From Planctomycetota bacterium (lineage in GTDB: Bacteria > Planctomycetota > UBA1135 > GCA-002686595): a DNA stretch of 64,000 bases. Every line of letters begins with the position of its first letter. The stretch's first letter is position 1. Shown in pieces: positions 17,732-26,661 of this stretch. Where the stretch lies: assembly GCA_016714045.1 (NCBI GenBank), contig JADJNY010000005.1, positions 124,001 to 188,000 of the forward strand. The letters are read 5' to 3'. The notes below the pieces were generated by a model that did not search any database, was not told where the DNA came from, and saw nothing but the letters and a program-made list of their open reading frames with translations. Made by a program: the position numbers and the translations under genes.

Positions 17732-18130
17732 TCAGCCTGCGTCGCGCTTCTTGCGCAGGCCGTGGTGCTGCTCGAACTCGTGACGCACGCGATCCGGGTC
17801 GTCCGCATGCAGGTAGATGATCTTCTGCAGGTGCTCCCAGCTCTCCGCGTCGATCTCGAGGAACTCGACGCCGTGGCCGAACGCCGTGCAGCGTTCGATG
17901 CGGCCGCGCGCGCGGACGACGAAGCCCTCGGTGCGGCCCTGCGGGAAGATCTCGATCTTGACCAGCGTGTCCTCGGGCAGCGCGGGGTCGCCGGCGTAGA
18001 GCACGCCGCGCGCGCAGATGTCGTGGATGTGGCCGTTCGACACCTGGTTCGTGTCGCTCGTCAGCGTCGTGCTCATGAGCACGGGGACGCGGGTGAATTC
18101 ACGGTCTTGCGGGAAGGAGGGCTGCGTCAT
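17732..18130 (-). CDS. PilZ-domain protein, probable cyclic-di-GMP effector
   Basis: 132-aa single-domain protein. The cyclic-di-GMP switch arginines are at R10 and R14 (REFTR). The second PilZ motif, normally D/N-x-S-x-x-G, appears as D37-I-C-A-R-G42 with Cys in place of Ser. VRARGRIERC and HGVEFLEID match the later strands. No signal or membrane segment. The diguanylate cyclase gene is immediately upstream on the same strand (109-bp gap), so synthesis and sensing of the messenger are probably co-expressed. The output target is unknown. Confidence 0.85.
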   Translation of the reverse strand: MTQPSFPQDREFTRVPVLMSTTLTSDTNQVSNGHIHDICARGVLYAGDPALPEDTLVKIEIFPQGRTEGFVVRARGRIERCTAFGHGVEFLEIDAESWEHLQKIIYLHADDPDRVRHEFEQHHGLRKKRDAG

Positions 18131-18239
18131 GGGTGGTCTCGCTCGGGGCTGAAACCCAGGGTCGACGCGCGGAGCCCGCCTTCTTGAGCGTCCGAGCGCG
18201 TGATCGAAACGAGAGCGCGCGCTCCCGAAACGCGGCGCG

Positions 18240-19172
18240 TCACTCTGCGCCGCGCGCTGCGAGCGAGCGGTAGTACACCGCCTGGCCGCCGCCCATCGCC
18301 TTCGCCGCGTGCAACGCCGCCTCCGCGTGGAGCCGCAGCGTGTCGGCGCCATCGAGGTCGGTGCCGTCGTACGTCTCGAAGCCGATGCTCGTGCTCACGG
18401 TGAGCCCGCTCGTGCGCGCGGAAAGGAGCGGCGACAGCCGCGCGATCGCGTCGCGGAGTCGGCGCACGGCGTGCGCGGCCTCGAGCCGCCCGGTGTAGGG
18501 GAGCAGCACGGCGAACTCGTCCCCGCCGAGGCGTCCAGCGACGTCCTCCTGGCGCAGGTTCTTGCGGATCGCTTCGCCGACCTTCTCGATCACGTGGTCG
18601 CCGACCGTGTGGTCCCACTGCTTGTTGATCTTCCCGAAGCCGTCGAGGTCGAGGATCAGGAGCGCGAGCTCGAAGTGGTGGCGCTGGGCCGCGGAGAAGT
18701 GCTCGGAGAGGCGCTGCTGGAACGCGTCGGGCCGCAGGAGGTCCGTCCGGTCGTCGTGCGCGGCGCGGTGCTCGAGCGCGACGACGCGCCGGCGCTCCTC
18801 GGCGAGCGCGAGCAGGCGTTCGAGGCGCAGCGCGAACTCCGCCTCGCGCGCATCCCGCCGCAGGACGTCGAGGTAGGGGCTCGCGCGGCCGCGCAACGCG
18901 GCGACGGCAGCGCTCGGGTCGAGGGGGTCGGCGAGGACGAGGCCCGGGAAACCGGCGCCGACGCGCTCGGCGAGCGCCGCGAGCTCCTCCGCTCCGCCCT
19001 CGAGCCAGGGATCGAGCACGAAAGCCTCGAAGGGGGCCGAGAGCGCCGCGAGCGTGTCCCGGACGGTCGTCGTGAGCTCCGCGGCGCCCCCCGACCGCCG
19101 CCAGGCCTCGGCGCGGGCGGCGAGGCCGGCGCCGCGGTGGTCGGCGAACAGGATCCGGGGGGTGTCGGACAT
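18240..19172 (-). CDS. GGDEF diguanylate cyclase with receiver-like N-terminus
   Basis: 310 aa. Residues 1-about 125 look like a response-regulator fold (RILFADHRG, EAFVLDPWLEGG with D54 at the phospho-acceptor position, then LVLADP), though the family acidic pair is weak. Residues about 135-300 are a GGDEF domain with an intact active site (GGDEF, 216-220) and an intact inhibitory I-site RQED (207-210) exactly five residues before it. It should make cyclic-di-GMP and be feedback inhibited by it. Likely operon with the downstream PilZ gene. Divergent from rpsB. Confidence 0.92.
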   Translation of the reverse strand: MSDTPRILFADHRGAGLAARAEAWRRSGGAAELTTTVRDTLAALSAPFEAFVLDPWLEGGAEELAALAERVGAGFPGLVLADPLDPSAAVAALRGRASPYLDVLRRDAREAEFALRLERLLALAEERRRVVALEHRAAHDDRTDLLRPDAFQQRLSEHFSAAQRHHFELALLILDLDGFGKINKQWDHTVGDHVIEKVGEAIRKNLRQEDVAGRLGGDEFAVLLPYTGRLEAAHAVRRLRDAIARLSPLLSARTSGLTVSTSIGFETYDGTDLDGADTLRLHAEAALHAAKAMGGGQAVYYRSLAARGAE

Positions 19173-19315
19173 GGTGCGGAGCGGGCGGACCCGGGGACCG
19201 AAGTCTATCCCGGGCCCGTTCGTCTGGAGGCCGGGGGGGAGCTCCGGCGCTGCCGCGGGGAGCGGGGGAGGACCGGCGGCGCGGGCCCCCCGCCCCTCGG
19301 CCGGATTGACTCGCC

Positions 19316-19343
19316 CCCCTCCATGGATAGAATCCCCGCTCCT
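19316..19343 (+). promoter_or_regulatory. Probable sigma-70-type promoter of rpsB
   Basis: TTGACT (19316-19321), a 16-base spacer and TAGAAT (19338-19343). Transcription would begin near 19350 and give a leader of about 290 bases before the rpsB start. The 470-base region 19173-19642 holds no gene. Confidence 0.6.
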
Positions 19344-19642
19344 TTTCGCGCCCGGACCCCCCGCGCGCCTTCGAAGACGGCCGATCTGGCGCCAGGCCCG
19401 CGTGGTCCGGTGGAGCGAGGCGCTGCCCCGCTCAGCTCGATGGGCCGTTCCGTCTCGTCGACGGGCGAAGGAGCTCGGCGCTCGTGCGCGATGCGTTCCT
19501 TCTCCCTCACCGGCCGTCGAGGCCGCCGCGCGTGCTCCTTTCGAGGAGCGTGTGTCGTCGTCCGCGATCGCCACCGAGGCGCGACCTTCGCGCTTCGGTC
19601 CGGCACTCGGGGCGTTCCCGAGCTCGTCCCCACTCACACTTC

Positions 19643-20538
19643 ATGGAAACCGTCAGCGTTCAAGAACTCATCGATGCAGGTGTGCATTTCGGATGCCGCG
19701 TGTCGCGGTGGAATCCGAAGATGGCCCCGTTCATCCACGGGCGGCGCAACCTCATCCACATCATCGATCTGCGCGAGACCATCAAGGGCATCCTGCGCGC
19801 GCAGAACCTCCTCTACCACCTCGCCGCGGACGGCGCTCCGATCCTCTGGGTCGGCACGAAGCGCCAGGTGAAGGGCGTCATCCAGGAAGCGGGTGAAGCG
19901 ACCGGCATGCCGATCGTCACCGAGCGCTGGATCGGCGGCACGCTCACGAACTTCTCCGTCATCCGCTCGCGCCTCAAGCGCCTCGAAGAGCTGGAGAAGA
20001 TGGAAGAGGACGGCTCGATCAACAACTACTCGAAGAAGATGATCAGCTCGATCCGCCGCGAGAAGCGCAAGATCGTGCGCAACCTCGGCGGCATCCGCGA
20101 GATGACGGCATGCCCGGCGCGATGGTCGTCGTCGATCCCGCGCGCGAAGCGAACGCGATCAAGGAGGCCCGCAAGATGGGCCTCGTCGTGATCGGCGTGC
20201 TCGACACGGACTGCGATCCGTCGGACGTCGACATCGTGATCCCGGGCAACGACGACGCGCTGAAGTCGGTGCGTCTGATGGTCGTCCAGCTCACGAAGGC
20301 CGTCGTCGAAGGGCGCGCGAACCACTCGGATCGCATGGCGTCGCTCGGCTCGGCCGAGAAGCGCGAAGACGGCACGCTCGCCCCCGGCGACGAGCCGCGC
20401 CCGACGCGCGACAACAAGCTGCCCGACGGCGTGGCGCGCGGCGGACGCCGCGACTACTCGTCGAACGAAGAAGAAGAGAACCGCGGCGCGGGCGCGGGCC
20501 CGGGTGGCGGCGGCGCGGGCCGCGGCCGCCGGCGCTGA
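19643..20538 (+). CDS. rpsB: 30S ribosomal protein S2, interrupted by an apparent one-base deletion
   Basis: S2 of the small ribosomal subunit. The first frame starts METVSVQELIDAG and matches S2 through GGTLTNFSVIRSRLKRL and RNLGGIREM. It then leaves the family near 20107 and would stop at 20191. The next frame resumes exactly where S2 should, with MPGAMVVVDPAREANAIKEA, DTDCDPSDVDIVIPGNDDA and a C-terminal acidic/Gly/Arg-rich tail ending at 20538. Inserting one base after ACGGC (about 20107-20109) restores about 298 residues. An essential gene cannot be null, so a sequence error is most likely. First gene of the rpsB-tsf cluster. A small stem-loop (20548-20572) follows the stop. Confidence 0.93.
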
Positions 20539-20547
20539 GCTCGGCTC

Positions 20548-20572
20548 GGCTCCGGTCCCGAGGATCGGAGCC
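20548..20572 (+). terminator. Stem-loop between rpsB and tsf
   Basis: GGCTCCG (20548-20554) pairs with CGGAGCC (20566-20572) around an 11-base loop, ten bases after the rpsB stop. No T-run follows, so attenuation or RNA processing is as likely as termination. Confidence 0.35.
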
Positions 20573-20777
20573 GTTCGACTGCGGCCGCTCACGCGCGCCG
20601 CGCAACGGCGCCGTGCCCGTCCCGGGCGCGGCGCTCTCGTCCCGTACACCCGAATCCCGTTGCCCGATCGGCCCTCGCTGCTCCGCGCGGTAGGCCGCGC
20701 CGGAGCGAGCTACCGCGAGGTCGAAGCCCGCTCCACGACGGCAACCCGACCCTGACACGATCCCGAGGAGACACGAC

Positions 20778-21638
20778 ATGGCTGAAATCACCGCGAAGAT
20801 GGTCAACGATCTGCGCGAGCGCAGCGGCGCTCCGATGATGGACTGCAAGCGCGCGCTCAGCGCGACGAACGGCAACGTCGAGGCCGCGTTCGACGAACTG
20901 CGCAAGGCGGGCCTCAAGAACGCCGAGAAGAAGTCGTCGAACGAGATGGGCGAAGGCCGCCTCGCGGCCTACGTCGCGCCGGGCGGACGCGTCGGCGCGA
21001 TGGTCGCCGTCACGTGCCAGACGGACTTCGTCGCGAAGGGCGACGAGTTCCAGGCGCTGCTCGCCGAGCTCGCGAAGCAGATCGCGGAGAAGAACCCTGC
21101 GGACGCGGAGGCGCTCGGTGCGTTGAAGCACTCGAAGACCGGCGTCGCGCTCAGCGAGACCGTCAAGCTGCTCGCGGGCAAGACGGGCGAGAACATGGCG
21201 GTCGCGAAGTTCCAGCGCTACGAGAACGCCGCGGGTCGCGTCGGTTGCTACGTGCACCACGACGGGAAGAAGGGCGCACTCGTCAACGTGACGAACGGCG
21301 CCGACGAGGCGGCTGCGACGGACTTCTTGAAGAAGCTCTCGATGCACGTCGTCTCCGCGATGCCGGTCCCGGTCGCGAACTCGCGCACGGAGATCGCGCA
21401 GAGCGAAGTCGATCGCGAGCGCGCGGTGCTGCTCGAGCTCCCTGACCTGAAGGGCAAGCCGGCGGAACTGCAGGAGAAGATCCTGAAGGGCCGCATGGAG
21501 AAGTTCTTCGCCGAGCGCGTGCTCTCGGAGCAGGCGTGGATGCTCGACGACAAGCTGACGGTGCAGAAGGCCGTCGAGGCGGCGCTCGGGAAGGGCGCCA
21601 AGATCGAGGGGTTCGCGCGCTTCCAGATCGGGAAGTGA
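20778..21638 (+). CDS. tsf: Translation elongation factor Ts
   Basis: 286-aa guanine-nucleotide exchange factor for EF-Tu. The N-terminal UBA-like domain is clear (VNDLRERSGAPMMDCKRAL), the EF-Tu-contacting TDFVAK motif is at about residue 83-88, and the core ends with LPDLKGKP and a C-terminal GFARFQIGK. Length and domains are those of a full EF-Ts. A GAGGAG lies upstream of the ATG. It follows rpsB by 239 bp, the usual order. Confidence 0.97.
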   Translation: MAEITAKMVNDLRERSGAPMMDCKRALSATNGNVEAAFDELRKAGLKNAEKKSSNEMGEGRLAAYVAPGGRVGAMVAVTCQTDFVAKGDEFQALLAELAKQIAEKNPADAEALGALKHSKTGVALSETVKLLAGKTGENMAVAKFQRYENAAGRVGCYVHHDGKKGALVNVTNGADEAAATDFLKKLSMHVVSAMPVPVANSRTEIAQSEVDRERAVLLELPDLKGKPAELQEKILKGRMEKFFAERVLSEQAWMLDDKLTVQKAVEAALGKGAKIEGFARFQIGK

Positions 21639-21675
21639 ACGCGATGCGGTCCATGGGATCGCACGCACGACGCAG

Positions 21676-21701
21676 GACGGGCCAGCGCGCGCTGGCCCGT
21701 C
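21676..21701 (+). terminator. Perfect 26-base palindrome after tsf, probable terminator
   Basis: A fully self-complementary 26-mer with left arm GACGGGCCAGCG (21676-21687), 37 bases after the tsf stop. It would form a very stable GC-rich hairpin. Only a weak T-bearing stretch (TCTGCATTC) follows. Position suggests it ends the rpsB-tsf transcript. Confidence 0.65.
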
Positions 21702-21767
21702 TGCATTCGGGGGTCGTCAGAGGATGGACTCGCGGTGACCCCGTCGGGGCTGGAGACTAGCTCAGGC

Positions 21768-24479
21768 ATGTCGCGCGCACGTGTCCTCGCGATCGGGCTC
21801 GCGCTTCTCGTGCTCGGGCTCGCGACGGTGCTCGGTCTTCGGGCAAGCCGCGAGCACGCGCCCAACGTCGCACGGACGAACGACGCGGCCGCGCGCGACG
21901 TCGCGGTCTCCACGCTCGACGCCTCGAGCTCCGCGATGGATGCGCCGCGGAAGGAGCTCGCTGCCGCGCGTGCCGGAGGCCTCGCAGCCGATCCGTTCGC
22001 GCCCGAGCCCGCGTTCGGGCCCGAACTCGTGCTGCTCTTCGTCGACGAAGACGGCCGCGCGTTGCCGCGCACGAGCGTGCGCGTGCTCGATCCCGGGCGC
22101 GATGCGTGGTGTTTCCAGCCGGACCGTTTGGCGCTCGGCGACGATCCGATCGCGGAGGTCGAGCGGCGCGGCGTCGCGTTCACGAGCGACGACGAAGGGC
22201 GGCTGCGCCTCGCGCGCTTCGAACGGCCCGTCGCCGTGCTCGCGCGCTCGAGCGAGCGTGCAGCGGTGTCGGTTTCGGGCGAGCGTGCGGCGTCGGCACG
22301 TGCGAGCGAACAAGCGGCGCTTGGCGGCTCGAAGGAACTCGCTGCGCTCGTCGAGCTCGCGTCGGACGTCGCGAGTCCCTGCTCGATCGTCCTGCGCGCG
22401 AACCACGCGCTCGACGTGCGCGTGCGCGACGAGGACGGCGCGCCGCTCGCCGGTGTGCCGCTCGAGCTGTGCGATCCCGACGACACGTCGCCCTTGTGGC
22501 GCGGCGCGACGGACGAGCAGGGCCGCGCGCGCGTCGAGCGCATCGCGATCGCGTGGGCCGATCCCGAGCTCGCGGTGCGCGTCACCGCAGGCACGTTTCG
22601 GCCCGCGCTCGTCTCGCGCTTCGTCCCGAGCGACTTCGACACGGGGCCGGTCGAGTTCGTCGTGCCGCGCGGCGATCCGCTCGAGCTCCGGCTCGTCGAC
22701 GCGCGCGGCGCGGTCGTCCCGATCGACGGCGACTTGACGGTGACGCACGGATACCGCGGTCGCGAGCGCCCGCGCATGTTCGGCGAGCCGGAGTCGTTCT
22801 CCGTGCCGGTGCGCGACGGGATCGCGCGGCTCACGAGCATCGTGCCGAAGGACGAGACGTTCTCCGTCGTGTTCGAGGGCGTCGACTGGCCGATCGACGC
22901 GGCGCGCGTGAACCCGCTCACGCGCCGCGTCGACCTTCCGCTCGAGCCCGCGGGCCGCGTCGTGCGTCTCCGCGTGCTCGGACCCGCGCGCGAACCGTGG
23001 ACGAATCGACAGCTCGTACTCCGCGAGCGCTACGAGCCCGCGGGCCACGGCAGCGGCAACACGCGCTCGCACGAGCCGCTCCGGACGGACGCCGAGGGGC
23101 GCATCGTGCTCCTGCGCTCGACGTGGGAAGGAACGGACGTGGCGCACGTGCTCGTTGACCCCGACGCGCATCCGCCGCTCTTCGCGTACTTGCCGACCTC
23201 GGATGCGCGCGGGCTCGAGCTCGTGCTCCAGCCCGCGCCGCTCGCGCTCGCGGGGCGCGTGGTCACGGAGCGCGGTGCCGCTCTCCCGCGCGCGACCGTG
23301 ATGCTCTCCGAACTCGGCCCGGACTCCGCCGGAAAGGCCGAGTCTCTTCGCGTCGTGCGCACCGACGCGAACGGGCGCTTCGAGGCGTTCGGATACGGCC
23401 GCACGGGGCCGGTCGCCGTCTCCGTCCGGCGCGACGGACGTTGGCTCTCCTTCGCGGACGGTGAGCGGACCACGTTCCCGCGCTCCGTCGGCGCGTACGG
23501 CGACCGCGACGTCACCGTGCGCGTCGTCGTCGGCGCGGAGCTCGACGCGTGGATCCTCGTCGATCCGGCGTGGCTCGACGGCGGCGTGAAGGTCGCGCTC
23601 GTCGATCCGGAGGACGCGGAGCGCGACGGTGAAGAGGACGCGGAGCCCAGCGGCGCGGAAGATGAGGAGCCCGGCCTCGAGGCCGAGCTCCGGCGCGCGG
23701 GCGACCGGCTCGTCGCGTCGTTCCGCGGCCTCGAAGCCGGCGAATACGCCTTGCGCGTCTCGACGCTCGCCGCGAGCGCCCCCGTTTTCGTCCCCGGCAT
23801 CGTGATTCCCGCCGAAGGGCTCGCGCGTGATCCGCGCCTCGAGCCCCTCGACCTGCGCGGCGCGCTCGGCGCACCCGCGTCCGTCGTCGTCGCCGAGCCG
23901 CCGACGCTGCGCTTCCAGGACGACGCCGGGCGCGCGTTGGAGCACGGCGTGTGGTGCTACTCCGTCGACGGCGAATGGCACTCGCCCGTGCCCTGGCTCG
24001 GCGGCGCCGTGACGGTGTTCGAGCCCTTCGACCGCATCGCGGCGTGGAGCCCGGGACGCTGGCTCGTCGTGCGGCCCGCGCCACGCGCGGACGAAGTCTG
24101 GACGTTGCCCTCCGCGCGCCGCGTCGTGGTGCACGTCGACGTGCCCGCGAGCCTGCGCACAAGCGCGATCACGTACCGCGCGGTCGTCGAGCTCGACGCC
24201 GACTCGAATCCGGCGCTCGCCGAGATCGTCTGGTCGGAGGTCTCCACGGCGCTCGACGCGCGCGACGAGGCGCGCTTTGAGCTGCCGGGGCCCGGGCGAT
24301 GGCAAGCGACGGTGGAAGCGCGCTGGGACGGCGACGGAGGCGTGCTCCACGAACTCGAGACGTTCGTGTTCGAGCTCGGCGAGCACGCCGCCGCGTCGAC
24401 GCTCTTCGAGTTCGCGGCGGACGAGGAGCGCTGGCTCGCGGTGCTGCGCGAGGACGAGGCGCCGCTCGGCCCGCGGTGA
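21768..24479 (+). CDS. Large single-pass membrane protein with carboxypeptidase-regulatory-like repeats, function unknown
   Basis: 903 aa. An N-terminal helix (residues about 4-26, VLAIGLALLVLGLATVLGL) anchors or exports it. The long exterior part contains repeated beta-sandwich segments of the pattern A.V...GAPLAGVPLELCD, GRVVTERGAALPRATVML...TDANGRFEAF, typical of CarboxypepD_reg-like or SpaA-like folds common in planctomycete secreted proteins. It has an acidic stretch around 620-650 (EDAERDGEEDAEP). No catalytic motif is seen. The gene lies between tsf and pyrH, splitting a cluster that is usually contiguous. ATG at 21768 was chosen 11 codons inside the longest frame because the signal starts there. 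Confidence 0.7.
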   Translation: MSRARVLAIGLALLVLGLATVLGLRASREHAPNVARTNDAAARDVAVSTLDASSSAMDAPRKELAAARAGGLAADPFAPEPAFGPELVLLFVDEDGRALPRTSVRVLDPGRDAWCFQPDRLALGDDPIAEVERRGVAFTSDDEGRLRLARFERPVAVLARSSERAAVSVSGERAASARASEQAALGGSKELAALVELASDVASPCSIVLRANHALDVRVRDEDGAPLAGVPLELCDPDDTSPLWRGATDEQGRARVERIAIAWADPELAVRVTAGTFRPALVSRFVPSDFDTGPVEFVVPRGDPLELRLVDARGAVVPIDGDLTVTHGYRGRERPRMFGEPESFSVPVRDGIARLTSIVPKDETFSVVFEGVDWPIDAARVNPLTRRVDLPLEPAGRVVRLRVLGPAREPWTNRQLVLRERYEPAGHGSGNTRSHEPLRTDAEGRIVLLRSTWEGTDVAHVLVDPDAHPPLFAYLPTSDARGLELVLQPAPLALAGRVVTERGAALPRATVMLSELGPDSAGKAESLRVVRTDANGRFEAFGYGRTGPVAVSVRRDGRWLSFADGERTTFPRSVGAYGDRDVTVRVVVGAELDAWILVDPAWLDGGVKVALVDPEDAERDGEEDAEPSGAEDEEPGLEAELRRAGDRLVASFRGLEAGEYALRVSTLAASAPVFVPGIVIPAEGLARDPRLEPLDLRGALGAPASVVVAEPPTLRFQDDAGRALEHGVWCYSVDGEWHSPVPWLGGAVTVFEPFDRIAAWSPGRWLVVRPAPRADEVWTLPSARRVVVHVDVPASLRTSAITYRAVVELDADSNPALAEIVWSEVSTALDARDEARFELPGPGRWQATVEARWDGDGGVLHELETFVFELGEHAAASTLFEFAADEERWLAVLREDEAPLGPR

Positions 24480-24794
24480 ACCCGGAGTCCAGGCCGGACG
24501 CTCGCGTGGTCCGATCGCGTCCGCGGTCCGAGCGCGCGCGCCGGCGGATCGCTTGCGCCGTCCGACCGCTCGCGCGGGCCGAGCACCGGTACCGGCTGAC
24601 GTGGAGTACGGCCCGAGTCCATGCTCCCGTACCGGATCCTCGCCCGTGGCCGGCGGCGCACGCCGACGGAGGCCGTCGCGCGTGTGGGGGAGCCGCTCCC
24701 GCGTCGCGACCTGCCTGCTCCGCCGCCCCCGAGCTCATGGAAAGCGCTCCCTCCCGCCGCTATCCTCCGGCCCTCGCTCGCCGCGACCCCACGC
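24480..24794 (+). promoter_or_regulatory. Spacer with possible pyrH promoter
   Basis: 315 bases without a gene. A possible promoter is TGGAAA (24738-24743), a 17-base spacer and TATCCT (24761-24766), which would leave a leader of about 20 bases before pyrH. The -10 is good, the -35 is weak. Confidence 0.4.
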
Positions 24795-25511
24795 ATGGCC
24801 ACCCCGTATCAGCGCGTCCTGCTCAAGCTCTCCGGTGAGGCCCTCGGCGACCCCGCGACGGGGCACGGCATCGACCCCGAGGCGGTGCAGAAGATCGCGC
24901 GGCAGGTCGCGCGCGTGGCACAGCTCGGCGTCGAGATCGCGATCGTGGTGGGGGGCGGCAACATCCTCCGCGGGGCCGAGTTCAGCAAGCTCGGCGGCCA
25001 CCGCGCGAACGCCGACTACATGGGCATGCTCGGGACCGTGATCAACGGGCTCGCGCTGTCCGACGCGCTCGAGCAGCAGGGCCTCGAGACGCGCGTCGCC
25101 ACCGCGATCGAGATCCGCCAGGTCGCCGAGCCCTTCGTGCGCAAGAAGATCCTGGCGCACCTCGAGAAGGGCATCGTCGTCATCTTGAGCGCCGGCACCG
25201 GCAACCCGTTCTTCACGACGGACACCGCCGCCGCGCTGCGCGCGACCGAGCTCGAGTGCGAGGTGCTGCTCAAGGCGACCAAGGTCGACGGCGTCTACAC
25301 CGCCGACCCGAAGAAGGACAAGAACGCGAAGCGCTACGAGGAGATCACCTCGATGGAGGCGATCCAGCAGGGCCTGCGCGTGATGGACGGCACGGCGATC
25401 ACGATGTGCATGGAGAACAAGCTGCCCGTGATCGTGTTCAACCTGTTCGAGGAAGGAAACCTCGAGCGTGTGGTGCGCGGCGAACGCCTCGGCACCCGGA
25501 TCGTGAGCTGA
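24795..25511 (+). CDS. pyrH: Uridylate kinase (UMP kinase)
   Basis: 238-aa bacterial UMP kinase of the amino-acid kinase fold, converting UMP to UDP with ATP. Seen: LLKLSGEAL at the N-terminus, VVGGGNILRG phosphate-binding loop, the MGMLGT UMP-binding segment, FFTTDTAAALRA, and KATKVDGVYTADP. Full length. It is followed after two bases by frr, a common pairing. Confidence 0.97.
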   Translation: MATPYQRVLLKLSGEALGDPATGHGIDPEAVQKIARQVARVAQLGVEIAIVVGGGNILRGAEFSKLGGHRANADYMGMLGTVINGLALSDALEQQGLETRVATAIEIRQVAEPFVRKKILAHLEKGIVVILSAGTGNPFFTTDTAAALRATELECEVLLKATKVDGVYTADPKKDKNAKRYEEITSMEAIQQGLRVMDGTAITMCMENKLPVIVFNLFEEGNLERVVRGERLGTRIVS

Positions 25512-25513
25512 AG

Positions 25514-26074
25514 ATGAGCGCCCAAGACATCGTCAAGAACACCAAAGAGAAGATGGAGAAGGTGGTGCACCACCTCGCGGAGCACCTCAAGCAGATCCGC
25601 ACGTCGCGCGCGTCCAGCGCGCTCGTCGACAACATCAAGGTCGACTACTACGGCGTGCCGACTCCGCTCTCCCAGATGGCGTCGGTTTCGATCCCCGAGC
25701 CGCGTCAGATCCTGATCAAGCCCTTCGACGGCTCGATCCTGAACGAGATCGGCAAGGCGATCCAGAAGAGCGACCTCGGCATCCAGCCGCAGAACGACGG
25801 CAAGGTGCTGCGGCTCACGATGCCGCCGCTCTCCGGCGACCAGCGCAAGAAGTACGCGGCGAAGGTCAAGGAGATGTGCGAGGAGACGCGCGTCGCCCTG
25901 CGCAACGTGCGCCACGACGAGAACAAGGTCGCGGACGCGGAGCTCAAGGGCGGCGGCCTCACCGAGGACCAGTCGAAGAAGCTCCACGACGACATCCAGA
26001 AGCTCCTGAAGGAGTCCGAGGACAAGGTCACGCAGCTCCTCGACAAGAAGACCGCGGAGATCATGGAGGTCTGA
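25514..26074 (+). CDS. frr: Ribosome recycling factor
   Basis: 186-aa RRF, which with EF-G splits post-termination ribosomes. Seen: LKQIRTSRASSALVDNIKVDYYG, the conserved PLSQMASVSIPEPRQI and the RLTMPPLSGDQRKKYAAKVKEM hinge. C-terminal coiled helix QLLDKKTAEIMEV. Starts two bases after the pyrH stop, so translation is probably coupled. Confidence 0.97.
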   Translation: MSAQDIVKNTKEKMEKVVHHLAEHLKQIRTSRASSALVDNIKVDYYGVPTPLSQMASVSIPEPRQILIKPFDGSILNEIGKAIQKSDLGIQPQNDGKVLRLTMPPLSGDQRKKYAAKVKEMCEETRVALRNVRHDENKVADAELKGGGLTEDQSKKLHDDIQKLLKESEDKVTQLLDKKTAEIMEV

Positions 26075-26101
26075 CCTCCGCGACTCGGCGCGCGTCCAGA
26101 T

Positions 26102-26155
26102 GAAGCGGCCCGCGGGCCGCTTCCTTCGTTTCGAAGCGGCCGACGGGCCGCTTCG
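26102..26155 (+). terminator. Two adjacent hairpins after frr
   Basis: A perfect 22-base palindrome (26102-26123, left arm GAAGCGGCCCG) followed by T-rich CTTCGTTTC. A second stem at 26132-26155 (CGAAGCGGCC against GGCCGCTTCG) follows directly. The two share the arm AAGCGGCC. Probable double terminator of pyrH-frr. Confidence 0.7.
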
Positions 26156-26474
26156 CTCGTCGGCGGGGGAGGAGTCCGGCGCCGCGCGCCGCAGTCGTCG
26201 CGCCGCAACCGATCGCGTGCCCCGCTACCGGGCTCTCGGGTGCACACGTGCGACGGTCTGCGCGCCCCGGGCGCCCGCGAACTCCGTTGCCGAGTTCCCG
26301 GGCGCTCGCGTGCGGCAGCCTGCGCACCCCGAGCGCTCGTGCGCCCTGGCCCGCGCTGGCGGACGAGTCGGGCGCCCCGGACTCGCTCCCGCGGCTTCCG
26401 GAGTTGGCCGCGGCGCGACCGTCGGGTATCCTCTCGGCCCGCGTGCGCAGCGATGCGCGCGCGCCGTGGAGGCC
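26156..26474. other. Intergenic region before the tRNA-Lys pair
   Basis: 319 bases, GC-rich, with a repeated CCGGGCGC / GCGCCC-like texture but no gene with coding character. The promoter of the first tRNA lies at its right end. Confidence 0.4.
26404..26432 (+). promoter_or_regulatory. Promoter of tRNA-Lys(UUU)
   Basis: TTGGCC (26404-26409), a 17-base spacer and TATCCT (26427-26432), about 42 bases before the tRNA. Same architecture as the promoters of the other two tRNA genes in the window. Confidence 0.65.
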
Positions 26475-26550
<76 letters not shown>

Positions 26551-26608
26551 GCTTCCATCGCGACGACGCTCGGCGCCGGCTCCGGTCGCCGACTCGCTCG
26601 GGCAGGGC

Positions 26609-26637
26609 TTGACCTCGCCCGGAGGCGGGAGTACCTT
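26609..26637 (+). promoter_or_regulatory. Promoter of tRNA-Lys(CUU)
   Basis: TTGACC (26609-26614), a 17-base spacer and TACCTT (26632-26637), 24 bases before the tRNA. The second tRNA therefore has its own promoter. Confidence 0.7.
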
Positions 26638-26661
26638 CTCGCCCCGCTTTTCTGAAAACGC

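Noticed and set aside
17584..17808. N-terminal extension of the sugar dehydrogenase through the 24-bp repeats
   Set aside because: Repeats encode Arg-rich 8-mers, and the ATG at 17583 opens a proper lipoprotein signal.
20090..20125. Programmed frameshifting in rpsB
   Set aside because: No slippery heptamer or adjacent pseudoknot is seen, and two other unrelated genes show the same one-base loss.
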